A stretch of DNA of 64,000 nt from Ignavibacteriaceae bacterium (GTDB lineage: Bacteria; Bacteroidota; Ignavibacteria; Ignavibacteriales; Ignavibacteriaceae). Positions 27,531 to 35,824 of this stretch are shown here, in pieces. The notes below the pieces were generated by a model. That model had not been told where the DNA came from and made no database searches. It worked only from the letters and a program-made list of their open reading frames with translations. The stretch covers positions 1-64,000 of the forward strand of contig WBUK01000007.1 of the NCBI GenBank assembly GCA_008933765.1, read 5' to 3'. Numbering within the stretch: position 1 is the first letter of the stretch; each line of letters starts with the position of its first letter. The translations under genes and the position numbers were made by a program.

Positions 27531-28528
27531 CAGTTGATCTTCAGCGAATAAATAAAACCTGTAAGCACTCGTCCAATATCGTAAAGTGCCTCGATACTGA
27601 TGTTCGAAAGATCGTCTTGTGTTGTGTGCCAATAGCCTCTTCTTGGGTTGGAGGAATCGCCCCCGACAAGATCAGCATCAATAATATCTATTGTTTTAAT
27701 TCCCGCTTCGTTCAGCGGAACATGATCGTCATAAATCTGCTGAGATCTGTAATCTTTAAATCTCCAGTTCCCGAGCGATTGCGCATACCGCCAGAGGAGT
27801 TCCACAACATCACCGGCATACTGAACGGAAACCGGCTCGCGGTTGAATACAGCGTCGATATCACCAACCATATCGAGTAAAATTGCGAATTTCGGACGGA
27901 ATTTTAACGGGAAGTTTGCGGCATAATACTTTGAGCCAAGACAATACCCCTCTAAGCTGCCTGATTCACCATAGTCTTCAGCGTCAAAAAGCACAATATC
28001 AACACCTATTTCGGGGTTTTGTTTACCCAGAATTTGGGCAAGTTCCAATAAAACTGCAGTGCCGCTGGCGCCGTCATTTGCCCCGGGTATGGGTGTTTTC
28101 TTTTTCGCTTCATCTTTATCCTGGTCAGCATGCGGGCGGCTGTCCCAGTGTGCACAAAGCATGATTCTTTTATCATTCTCGGGTTTAAAAGAGGCGGTAA
28201 TATTGGTAAATTTCAAAGTTTCGCCGGTTGGAACCGTCGCTTCAAAATTCTGCTGAGTTACTAAAGCACCCGTTTCCGATAACACCGAAATCAGATATTC
28301 TTTTGTTTGCCTGTAGGATTCAGTTCCCGAAACCCTGGGACCAAATTCAACCTGTTTTTTCAGATGAGCGAAAGCGCGAAGACTGTCAAATTTTGGAAAT
28401 GAGTCGATTTTCATCAATTCGTAAAGAGGTTTAGTGTTTTCAACCGGCTGATCTGTTTTTTTGTCACCACAACCTGCAAACAACAGTATTAGTGAAACAC
28501 CAAAAGTTAAATAAAGTTTCGTTTTCAT
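27530..28528 (-). CDS. M28-family zinc peptidase / glutaminyl-cyclase-like lipoprotein
   Basis: A 332-residue lipoprotein: the signal peptide ends in the lipobox LLFAGC, with Cys20 as the lipidation site. The zinc-binding core reads CAHWDSRPHAD, PGANDGASGTAVLLELA and FDAEDYGE. A late His lies in YWHTTQDDLSNIS. These match the M28 aminopeptidase/glutaminyl cyclase group; the HTTQDDL ending is close to bacterial glutaminyl-peptide cyclotransferases, which form N-terminal pyroglutamate. Aminopeptidase activity is the alternative. It acts at the periplasm or outer membrane and follows PBP4 by 2 bp on the same strand. Confidence 0.85.
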   Translation of the reverse strand: MKTKLYLTFGVSLILLFAGCGDKKTDQPVENTKPLYELMKIDSFPKFDSLRAFAHLKKQVEFGPRVSGTESYRQTKEYLISVLSETGALVTQQNFEATVPTGETLKFTNITASFKPENDKRIMLCAHWDSRPHADQDKDEAKKKTPIPGANDGASGTAVLLELAQILGKQNPEIGVDIVLFDAEDYGESGSLEGYCLGSKYYAANFPLKFRPKFAILLDMVGDIDAVFNREPVSVQYAGDVVELLWRYAQSLGNWRFKDYRSQQIYDDHVPLNEAGIKTIDIIDADLVGGDSSNPRRGYWHTTQDDLSNISIEALYDIGRVLTGFIYSLKIN

Positions 28529-28530
28529 TT

Positions 28531-29943
28531 TTAGTTATATTTTACAATTAGTTCGCAGATCTTATCCTGAAAATCTCTTGCAACAGCAGTAGGTCCGGTA
28601 AAGTTCTGCATTAAAATCGAGAAAGAGATAAGGTCGCCACTCTCAGCTTTAACATATCCGGAAAGAGTACTTACACCTGAAAGGCTTCCGGTTTTCGCTC
28701 TTAAATTGCGAAAACACTTTCCCCCTTTCATTCTGCCTGAGAGTGTACCATCCACACCGGCTATCGGAAGTGAATTATAAAAAATTTGGTAAAGGTCCCC
28801 GCCGGTTTCTTGTATCATATTCAGCAACCTCACAAGCAAATCAGCACTTGCAACATCGTAGCGCGAGACCCCTGAGCCGTCAGCAAATCTAAAACCGGCC
28901 GGTTTAACGCCTGCTTTAATTAACAGACTGTCCAAATATTTTTTGCCGTCGTTAAACGAAACATTTTTCTTTCTGTGTAACCCGCCAAGCGAAAGAAGCA
29001 CCATTTCAGCGTACAGGTTATCACTTTTTTTGATCATTTGGTTAATTAACTTTGAATATATATGGTTAAATTCGTAAAGCGTGGTCATTTGATACGGCTC
29101 GTATTGAGTTTTTACTGAACCTTTAACCGAAATCCCGCCTCTTTGCAAAGTTTCTTTCAGAAGTGTACCAAAATATAATTCAGGTTTCCAAACATTAAAA
29201 TTATAAACAAATGCCTGTGAACCGGCAGCAATGCTCCCTTTAACAAAAATTTTGTTTGTGCGCTCTAAATAATCGCGCCAAACCCGAAGATCGTTATAAT
29301 TGCCCGTTTTCGCATCATTTTCAACCGTAAAATATTCACTCACGGGATACACAGCTACCACCGGTGCACCACCCACTTTAGGAGAAACCGTAACTTTAAC
29401 TGTGTTATCGTTGATATTCAACGCCGACATAAAAGGTGAACTCACTGCTCCGTCGTCATCCCACATCCAACCTTCACCCCAAAAAAGTGAATCTTTGAAA
29501 GATACATCAACAAGGATATCCCCCGTAACTTCTTTAATTCCTGTTGCACTGAGCACAGACAACATTTTATTCAAGCTGTCTAACTTAAAATCAGGATCAC
29601 CGTACCCGACAACTACCAAATCGCCGTTCAGTCTGTTTCCTTCAATTTTGCCGGTATAACCAAAAGAGGTACGAAATTGATAATCTTTCCCCAAGAAATA
29701 TAGCCCCGCCAAACCTGTGATGACCTTCATATTCGAAGCCGGGTTCATCAGTTTATGTTCGTCTTTTGCAAACACTTCTTTTTTCTTAGTTATATTATAT
29801 ATTTTAATTCCGGAATTGCAGGTCGTGAAAAACGGATCGTTTAAGAGGGTTTGCATTTCGGTTGTAAACGAACTTCCCTGCCCAAAACCGGAAACTGAGA
29901 AGAGAGCAACAACTATCAGTACGGTAAATTTTTTAATATACAA
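28531..29943 (-). CDS. dacB: D-alanyl-D-alanine carboxypeptidase/endopeptidase (PBP4)
   Basis: A 470-residue exported S13 peptidase that trims and cuts peptidoglycan cross-links. The signal peptide covers residues 1-21. The three penicillin-binding motifs are SNMK (SxxK) in LMNPASNMKVITG, SDN in MIKKSDNLYAEM, and KTGS in RAKTGSLSGVSTLSGY. The DGSGVSRYD segment is also typical. The start is a TTG at 29943 that overlaps the end of clpS by 11 bp, implying translational coupling. The M28 peptidase follows by 2 bp, so clpS-dacB-M28 form one transcript. Confidence 0.93.
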   Translation of the reverse strand: MYIKKFTVLIVVALFSVSGFGQGSSFTTEMQTLLNDPFFTTCNSGIKIYNITKKKEVFAKDEHKLMNPASNMKVITGLAGLYFLGKDYQFRTSFGYTGKIEGNRLNGDLVVVGYGDPDFKLDSLNKMLSVLSATGIKEVTGDILVDVSFKDSLFWGEGWMWDDDGAVSSPFMSALNINDNTVKVTVSPKVGGAPVVAVYPVSEYFTVENDAKTGNYNDLRVWRDYLERTNKIFVKGSIAAGSQAFVYNFNVWKPELYFGTLLKETLQRGGISVKGSVKTQYEPYQMTTLYEFNHIYSKLINQMIKKSDNLYAEMVLLSLGGLHRKKNVSFNDGKKYLDSLLIKAGVKPAGFRFADGSGVSRYDVASADLLVRLLNMIQETGGDLYQIFYNSLPIAGVDGTLSGRMKGGKCFRNLRAKTGSLSGVSTLSGYVKAESGDLISFSILMQNFTGPTAVARDFQDKICELIVKYN

Positions 29944-30277
29944 TTTCTGTCCTTAAAGCTATTTCTTCTAAAATTGAGGAGACGCGGATACATTTACTGT
30001 ATTTACCGGTAAATACTTCCGCTTTTCCTTCGTTATGTGCCTTCATTGTTAAATAAACTGCCCGTTGAGTTGAACAATTTATCGCTTTAATCAGTTGTGT
30101 TATTACCTCCTCGAACGAATGAAAGTCATCATTATAGAGGATAACACGGGCTTCATATTTAGTTGATGAACCTGTTTCGATTTCTTCCAAGAGCTCAAGC
30201 GCAGCATTTTCCTGCTGTTTTCGCTCAGGAAGGTCATCGGTTTGATTGCGTATTCTCAGAAATTCGTGTTCATTCAT
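29933..30277 (-). CDS. clpS: ATP-dependent Clp protease adaptor ClpS
   Basis: A 114-residue adaptor that binds N-degron substrates and hands them to ClpA/ClpC for degradation. The core matches the family: RVILYNDDFHSFEEVITQLI (NDD is the N-end binding motif), ...RAVYLTMKAHNEGKAEVFTG and ...KCIRVSSILEEIALRTEI. An unstructured charged N-terminal segment of about 40 residues precedes it. It is the first gene of a minus-strand unit with dacB and the M28 peptidase and is divergent from etfB. Confidence 0.94.
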   Translation of the reverse strand: MNEHEFLRIRNQTDDLPERKQQENAALELLEEIETGSSTKYEARVILYNDDFHSFEEVITQLIKAINCSTQRAVYLTMKAHNEGKAEVFTGKYSKCIRVSSILEEIALRTEIVY

Positions 30278-30314
30278 AGTGTTTCACCAAAGTATTTAAA
30301 ACCCCGTACCCAAA

Positions 30315-30348
30315 TTTAAAGAAAAAACATTCATCTTTATTATGTTTG
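30315..30348 (+). promoter_or_regulatory. Bacteroidota-type promoter candidate for etfB
   Basis: TATGTTTG at 30341-30348 matches the TAnnTTTG -7 element. A weak -33 match (TTTAAAG, 30315-30321) lies 19 bp upstream, the expected spacing. This would give a leader of about 35 nt before the etfB ATG at 30389. Confidence 0.45.
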
Positions 30349-30388
30349 TAGTTTGTTTCATATAAATTCATACTCTCGGAGGTCAGAT

Positions 30389-31135
30389 ATGAAGATAGCT
30401 GTCTGCGTCAGCAATGTGCCTGATACAGCTACTAAAATCAAAATTGCTGCCGGCGGAAAAGAAATAGATAAAACCGGCGTAACCTTTATTGTAAACCCTT
30501 ATGACGAGTTCGCTATCGAAGAAGCCGTTAAAACAAAAGAAAAGTTCGGCGGTGAAACCGTGGTAATTAGCGTCGGGGACGACCCAAATAAAGAAATCAT
30601 GAGGAAAGCCCTCGCTATGGGGATCGATTCCGGTGTGTTGCTTAAGACATCGGAAACTCTCGATTCTAACGGCGTAGCGACACTTCTGGCAGAGGAAATA
30701 AAATCGGGCGACTACGACATTGTCTTTATGGGTAAGCAGTCGGTTGATTTCGATTCTTCAACAACCGGTCAGTTGACTGCACAAAAAGCCGGTTTTAATT
30801 GTGTTTCTGTCTGCGTTTCGTTAGAATTTGACGGTAACAACATCACAGCAGAAAGAGAAATTGAAGGCGGCAGAGAAGTGGTTAAAACTACACTTCCGGC
30901 GGTTATAACTGCACAAAAAGGCTTAAACGAACCCCGCTACCCAAACTTAAAAGGAATAATGGAAGCCAAACGGAAACCATTGGCTGAAAAACCACTTTCT
31001 GCTCCCGCTCCTTTAGTTGAGGTTGTGGAACTTTCGTTACCCCCCGCAAAAGCAGCCGGAAAAATTCTCGGAAGCGACGCTTCTGCAGTGCCGGAACTGG
31101 TTCGTTTGTTGAGAGAAGAAGCTAAAGTGATTTAA
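30389..31135 (+). CDS. etfB: Electron transfer flavoprotein subunit beta
   Basis: A 248-residue subunit of the FAD/AMP-containing ETF heterodimer, which carries electrons from acyl-CoA and other dehydrogenases to the quinone pool. Family features: MKIAVCVSNVPDTATKI, VNPYDEFAIEEAVKTKE, the ETF-beta signature region DFDSSTTGQLTAQKAG, and GLNEPRYPNLKGIMEAKRKP. I chose the ATG at 30389 with GGAGG 8 bp upstream rather than an in-frame start at 30353. etfA follows by 12 bp. The menaquinone made by the men genes is the likely final acceptor. Confidence 0.96.
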   Translation: MKIAVCVSNVPDTATKIKIAAGGKEIDKTGVTFIVNPYDEFAIEEAVKTKEKFGGETVVISVGDDPNKEIMRKALAMGIDSGVLLKTSETLDSNGVATLLAEEIKSGDYDIVFMGKQSVDFDSSTTGQLTAQKAGFNCVSVCVSLEFDGNNITAEREIEGGREVVKTTLPAVITAQKGLNEPRYPNLKGIMEAKRKPLAEKPLSAPAPLVEVVELSLPPAKAAGKILGSDASAVPELVRLLREEAKVI

Positions 31136-31147
31136 GGAAAGGATGTT

Positions 31148-32116
31148 ATGGCAAAAATGATTGTAGCCGTTATTGAACAAAGAGACGGTAAAATAAAAAA
31201 AGCAGGCTATGAAGCTGCTTCAACCGCTGCAGCTTTAGCTTCCAAATTGGGATGCCCGGTTGCTGCGTTAATTCCCGCAAGCACGGTTGAAAACCCTGAA
31301 AAAATAGCCAATTATGGCATCAGTGATATTAAAATATTAAATGCTTCTGCTTTTGCTAATTATTCACAATCCGGTTACGCCGGTGCGATTGTTGATCAGG
31401 TAAATGCGATGGGGGCAGATGTTTTGGTTTTTGCAAACACCGCAATGGGAAAAGATTTAGCCCCTTTTGTTGCGGCTAAACTTAATGCCGGTGTGGTTGC
31501 TGATGCCACCCATATTGATGACGAAGGCGGCAAATTAACAGCGATAAGACCTATTTTTGCCGGCAAAGCGCTGCAAAAAGTTGTGCCTACCTCGGAAATT
31601 AAGGTTTTTTCACTGCGTCCTAATGTTTTCCCGCTTGTGGAGTCTTCAGTTGCTCCGGCGGTTACCACCATTCCGATTGATTCACCTGACCTTTCTTCAG
31701 CAGCGGTTGAAATAAAAAAAGCGGGTGAAAAACTGGATGTTGCCGAGGCTGATATTGTGGTTTCAGGCGGGCGCGGGCTTAAAGATGCCGAGCAGTTCCG
31801 TCTTATTGAAGAGCTTGCAGCAGTTCTTGGCGGTGCAGTTGGCGCTTCCAGAGCCGTAGTTGACGCCGGCTGGCGCCCTCACTCCGAACAGGTTGGGCAA
31901 ACCGGTAAAACCGTAACCCCTTCGCTTTACATTGCTTGCGGCATTTCAGGCGCAATACAGCACCTTGCGGGAATGACTTCGTCTAAATATATTGTGGCAA
32001 TTAATAAAGATAAAGACGCCCCGATTTTTTCCATCGCAGATTATGGTATCACCGGGGATGTTTTTGAAGTGTTGCCCCCTTTGATTGAAGAACTGAAAAA
32101 AGTGGTTTCTCATTGA
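31148..32116 (+). CDS. etfA: Electron transfer flavoprotein subunit alpha
   Basis: The 322-residue partner of EtfB and carrier of the redox FAD. The C-terminal FAD domain is typical: SGGRGLKDAEQFRLIEELA, GAVGASRAVVDAGWRPHSEQVGQTGKTVTP, YIACGISGAIQHLAGM and AINKDKDAPIFSIADYGITGD. It lies directly after etfB behind AAGGAAAGG and overlaps the next gene by four bases, so etfB, etfA and the nuclease gene share a transcript. Confidence 0.96.
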   Translation: MAKMIVAVIEQRDGKIKKAGYEAASTAAALASKLGCPVAALIPASTVENPEKIANYGISDIKILNASAFANYSQSGYAGAIVDQVNAMGADVLVFANTAMGKDLAPFVAAKLNAGVVADATHIDDEGGKLTAIRPIFAGKALQKVVPTSEIKVFSLRPNVFPLVESSVAPAVTTIPIDSPDLSSAAVEIKKAGEKLDVAEADIVVSGGRGLKDAEQFRLIEELAAVLGGAVGASRAVVDAGWRPHSEQVGQTGKTVTPSLYIACGISGAIQHLAGMTSSKYIVAINKDKDAPIFSIADYGITGDVFEVLPPLIEELKKVVSH

Positions 32117-32694
32117 ATAAAATAGAGTGTGAAGTACTCGGTCTCTCTACCAGCCCCGCCGGCGGCGGTGCTTTCGTCCTCGTGTTAAAAGAGATTGACG
32201 GAGAGAGAAAACTGCCGATTATAATAGGCCATTTCGAGGCTCAATCGATGGCGTATGTAATCGAGAAATACCAGCCTGAAAGGCCCGGTACCTATGACTT
32301 GACCAAATCTATTATTGACAACCTCGGCGCCTCTGTTGTCGAGGTTGTTATTCATGAACTGATCAACAACACCTATTATGCCAACATCGTTTTCGATGTT
32401 TCAGGGTTCACTAATGAGGTTGATTCCCGCCCCTCCGACGCTATAAATATTGCTCTTAGATGCAATGTACCAATATATGTTGCTGAAAAAGTGATGGATG
32501 AAGCGGGGTTCTTACCTGCGAAAGAACCGGAGAAAGAATCAGATTCTGATGAAACATCGGAAAGATCAACTATAAGAGAAACTAAACTTGCAGCTCTTCA
32601 GGATAAATTACGGGAACTGCTTGAAAATGAAGATTACGAGCAGGCTGCAAAAATTCGCGACGAAATAAATAAATTAGGCGGAAGCAGCAATTAA
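32113..32694 (+). CDS. Bifunctional nuclease (DUF151) family protein with UVR motif
   Basis: A 193-residue protein. Residues 1-135 form the bifunctional nuclease (BFN/DUF151) domain: LPIIIGHFEAQSMAYVIE, RPGTYDLTKSIID, and the highly typical DSRPSDAINIALR with VPIYVAEKVMDEAG. Residues 155-187 form a UvrB/UvrC-type helical hairpin (LAALQDKLRELLENEDYEQAAKIRDEIN). The start is a TTG at 32113 whose bases overlap the etfA TGA stop (TTGA), indicating coupling. The cellular role of this family is poorly defined, and its link to ETF is positional only. Confidence 0.88.
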   Translation: MNKIECEVLGLSTSPAGGGAFVLVLKEIDGERKLPIIIGHFEAQSMAYVIEKYQPERPGTYDLTKSIIDNLGASVVEVVIHELINNTYYANIVFDVSGFTNEVDSRPSDAINIALRCNVPIYVAEKVMDEAGFLPAKEPEKESDSDETSERSTIRETKLAALQDKLRELLENEDYEQAAKIRDEINKLGGSSN

Positions 32695-32756
32695 CAGATA
32701 ATTGCTGCTTTCCTCCCTGTATCTTTAAATTCCCCACTTATTAATAGAAAATACTT

Positions 32757-32816
32757 CCCCAATTTCACACTGGTCGCACTTACTCGTGGAACACTTTCTC
32801 CCCAATTTCACACTCG
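32757..32816 (-). repeat. 43-bp duplication across the DUF2851 stop codon
   Basis: CCCCAATTTCACACT(G/C)GTCGCACTTA occurs at 32757 (after the stop) and at 32800 (inside the coding end), a 43-bp period. On the minus strand the transcript repeats the KCDECEIG-coding bases once more after the TAA. Confidence 0.9.
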
Positions 32817-34261
32817 TCGCACTTATCTTTTGAACATTTATTTCTGAATAGTTCCAGCATACCCTGGTAAATAAGGGGCCCAAATTTATGCGAAGAGAGA
32901 TTTAATGCGCTTGAAATTTCGTTCACTAACGAGTTATCAAGTTCCATTTCCACTTCGCTGTATAATTTAAGAGTTTTCGAAGCATATTTTAGTTTACCGA
33001 ACATCTCATAAAAGATATAAAGAATTGGCAATACCACATTCAAAACAATCTCATCAGCACGGTTCTTTCCAATGAAAAATTTTGTAGGGGGTTTACATTC
33101 AGTGTCAAAATTGTAGTGACGGCTCCAATATCCGCCACCCTTTGTAACGAATAAAGCGCGGAGGTTCACTTTCAACATCTGAAGATTATGAATTTCCCTG
33201 AATTTTCTGTGAAGATTACCGATAAGGTTGTGGTTCAGCATCTCATTAAGCAGCCTGATACCGCCTGCTAAGCGAACAGTCGGGTAGTTTTGTGGGCGCA
33301 TTCTGTAGAATGCCCAATCTTCTTTCTCGAATGTTCTGCCGTCGTAACTGTCTTTAAGTGCGTTCCAACCTTCGTGCAAGGACCGGATATAACCGGAGGT
33401 TTCTTCCTGTTTTCCGCTTGGATGATCATCCAACAACCCGGAAATATGAAAAAAGATGCTTTCAGCATTATGGATGAAAGTTTCGTTTGTACCCAGCGTT
33501 CTCAAGAAAGGAATATCGACCGCTTTAGCCACTTTCCCCATTATTTCTTTGTTCCTCGAGTAGCCAAGTGCTTCAAATACTCCCTCATAGAAAAGCTGCA
33601 TCCACACATCTTTGTTGTTCAGCTCACGGTAAGTTAATTTTTGTTCCAAATATTCAAGCGGAATATCGTAACCATGTTCAGGTTCGGCAACTTTCATTTC
33701 TTCAATATAGAGTATCTCTTTTAAGCGATATGCCACCCGCTCGCACTTCCTCTTAAAGCGTTCTATCCCCAATTTTTTCAAAAATTCAAGTTTTTCTTCC
33801 TCGGTTACCAACGAAGTCAGTTGTTTACACGAGATTTTATTGATCGTATCCAATCGATGTGCTGCCACCTGTTCTCTCAACGACGCACTTAATGATTCAT
33901 CAATAAAATCGACAACGGAAATGGAAGGGACTTTCCGCCCGTCTTTCGTTATTACAAAATTCCTCGGATCGGTATCATCTAAAATTACATGCAAAATAAC
34001 TTTGTTGAATTTTGGATTTTTTGAGTGCCCGTGGTTCTTCCAGTCCGAGTGAAAATTATCGATTTCAATATCACCCACATAAGTGAAACTTCCGATCTGC
34101 ACCCGCGCATTTTTAAAGTCGGGCCCGCCTAATTCAATCGCTTCGACACCTCTGTCGTGCACGATAATTTTTTCACCATCTCGTGTAGAGATATCAGATT
34201 TGAACGCTTGATTTTTCCAAATCTCATAAATCAGTTTCTCGGGTAAAGCTTTCTTTTTCAT
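32780..34261 (-). CDS. DUF2851 family protein
   Basis: A 493-residue cytosolic protein of the DUF2851 family, common in Bacteroidota and relatives, with no established function that I know of. The family hallmark is near residue 65: VGDIEIDNFHSDWKNHGHSKNPKFNKVILHV. Later conserved-looking parts include RMRPQNYPTVRLAGGIRLL and FIGKNRADEIVLNVVLPILYIF. It ends in a Cys-rich tail, CSKDKCDECEIGEKVFHE, suggesting a metal-binding or redox cluster. It is monocistronic and convergent with the bifunctional nuclease gene. Confidence 0.88.
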   Translation of the reverse strand: MKKKALPEKLIYEIWKNQAFKSDISTRDGEKIIVHDRGVEAIELGGPDFKNARVQIGSFTYVGDIEIDNFHSDWKNHGHSKNPKFNKVILHVILDDTDPRNFVITKDGRKVPSISVVDFIDESLSASLREQVAAHRLDTINKISCKQLTSLVTEEEKLEFLKKLGIERFKRKCERVAYRLKEILYIEEMKVAEPEHGYDIPLEYLEQKLTYRELNNKDVWMQLFYEGVFEALGYSRNKEIMGKVAKAVDIPFLRTLGTNETFIHNAESIFFHISGLLDDHPSGKQEETSGYIRSLHEGWNALKDSYDGRTFEKEDWAFYRMRPQNYPTVRLAGGIRLLNEMLNHNLIGNLHRKFREIHNLQMLKVNLRALFVTKGGGYWSRHYNFDTECKPPTKFFIGKNRADEIVLNVVLPILYIFYEMFGKLKYASKTLKLYSEVEMELDNSLVNEISSALNLSSHKFGPLIYQGMLELFRNKCSKDKCDECEIGEKVFHE

Positions 34262-34590
34262 ATTTTACTCCGGTTATAATGATAATAGTTTTTACTATTA
34301 TCTTTCACTATTTAGAATAATTTCCCGCAAAAGAGAATTATTTACAGTTGCTATTTACAAAAATTTACACCCGTTGCCTAAAATAATTCCATTTCAAAGC
34401 AAATTACACAATAGTTTAGAAAAATTAAAACTCTAAATGAGTTTTTTGTTAACACATGCTGTATTAAGTTTCAAAAATCATGCCATCTTTTAAGAAAGTA
34501 TCTTTACCTTTGGCTTCTTTTTTGTTTATGCGCTCATCTGCCGGTTACGATAGATGTTAAATACTATCGCCGGCGTGGCTTCTTTTTTGT
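34262..34590. other. 329-bp gap between DUF2851 and rodA
   Basis: The gap lies between two minus-strand genes. Its rodA-proximal part (34511-34575) is a duplicated rodA 3' end, described separately. The remaining 250 bp is AT-rich with no credible reading frame or hairpin terminator; it should contain the promoter of the DUF2851 gene, but I could not assign elements. Confidence 0.5.
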
Positions 34591-34636
34591 TTATGCGCTC
34601 ATCTGCCGGTTACGATAGATGTTAAATACTATCGCC
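34511..34636 (-). repeat. 65-bp perfect duplication of the rodA 3' end
   Basis: Copy one is 34511-34575; copy two (34576 to about 34636) contains the real rodA end. The downstream copy still encodes AIVFNIYRNRQMSA followed by TAA, identical to the rodA C-terminus, but is detached from any gene. The identity points to a recent event. Confidence 0.95.
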
Positions 34637-35820
34637 AGCATTATGAAGTTGGAGAGAAGAGACGAACCACCGTAACTGACAAACGGCAAGGGAATACCTA
34701 CGACAGGCATTATGCCTATTACCATTCCCATGTTGATTATCAAATGAATCAGGAAGATAGATAAAATCCCCACGACAACAAGGCTTAAATAATTGTTCCT
34801 CAACTCGTTCGCAAGTTTTAACAAACGCAGGAGAATTACTGTGAACAATATCAAAATTAATATCGAGCCGACAAATCCGAACTCCTCACCTACCACACAA
34901 AAAATAAAATCAGACCATTGCTCAGGGATGAATTGCAGCTGTGTCTGGCTTCCCGCCATGAAACCCTTGCCTGTTAACCCCCCTGAACCGATCGCAATTT
35001 GCGCCTGTATTGCGTTGTAACCCGATCCTAAAGGGTCGGCAGTGGGATCTACGAAAGAAAGTATCCTCTTTTTCTGGTGCGGGCTTAGTATATCGAAAAA
35101 ATATTTAACAAAGAATGCGGAGGAAAAATTGATGGTAAGCAGCATTATCGATATGAAAATATTCCTCTTAAAAACATACAGGAAAATTATAACAATAATA
35201 AAAGCACCAATTGTGTAATAAACCCCGAAAAGCGAAAGTATCATCACCAAAGGTGGTGCAAGTACAACAAACAGACCAAATGTGCTGATTCCCCGCCAAA
35301 ACAGAAGCGCTAACATCATCCCAAAATAAACCAACGAGCTGCCAAGATCGGGCTCTAACATGATTAAAATAACGGGGAAAAAACCTATGGCAAGAAACTT
35401 ACCTATTGTTTTAATATCGTCTAAATCAGCCCCTTTTTCGTCAAGAAAAGCTGAAAGCGCCATTAATGTTGCAATTTTTGAATATTCCGCAGGCTGAAGG
35501 TTAAATATTCCGAGTGGAATCCATGCTTTTGCACCCCCAATCGTTTTACCGACCACCAGTACCAAAAGAAGAAGAAAAATGCTGCCTCCGTAAACCCAAG
35601 GCACAGAGCTGCGAAGAATTGAACTTGGCAAAAAGTAAACCACTACAAATACAATCAACCCAAGACACAACGAAACTATCTGTTTTTCAAAATTATTTCG
35701 TACCTGGGGCACATTATGGGTTGAGCTGTAAATCGCTAACAAACCGATAAAAACTAAGATTAGCACAGAAATAAAGACGATAAGATCAAAACGACTAAAC
35801 AGCTTTCCGCTTATTTTCAA
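34591..35820 (-). CDS. rodA: Peptidoglycan glycosyltransferase RodA
   Basis: A 409-residue SEDS-family membrane enzyme that polymerises lipid II glycan strands for rod-shaped elongation, working with PBP2 (MrdA). About ten transmembrane helices are seen. Signature stretches are AIYSSTHN, QPAEYSKIATLMALSAFL, LLEPDLGSSLVYF-like (MLEPDLGSS, with the catalytic Asp), GLTGKGFMAGSQTQLQFIPEQWSDFIFCVVGEEFGF and MPVVGIPLPFVSYGGSSLL. The start is a TTG at 35820 with GAGG upstream, 4 bp after mrdA. It is the last gene of the mre operon. Confidence 0.95.
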   Translation of the reverse strand: MKISGKLFSRFDLIVFISVLILVFIGLLAIYSSTHNVPQVRNNFEKQIVSLCLGLIVFVVVYFLPSSILRSSVPWVYGGSIFLLLLVLVVGKTIGGAKAWIPLGIFNLQPAEYSKIATLMALSAFLDEKGADLDDIKTIGKFLAIGFFPVILIMLEPDLGSSLVYFGMMLALLFWRGISTFGLFVVLAPPLVMILSLFGVYYTIGAFIIVIIFLYVFKRNIFISIMLLTINFSSAFFVKYFFDILSPHQKKRILSFVDPTADPLGSGYNAIQAQIAIGSGGLTGKGFMAGSQTQLQFIPEQWSDFIFCVVGEEFGFVGSILILILFTVILLRLLKLANELRNNYLSLVVVGILSIFLIHLIINMGMVIGIMPVVGIPLPFVSYGGSSLLSNFIMLAIVFNIYRNRQMSA

Positions 35821-35824
35821 GTCT

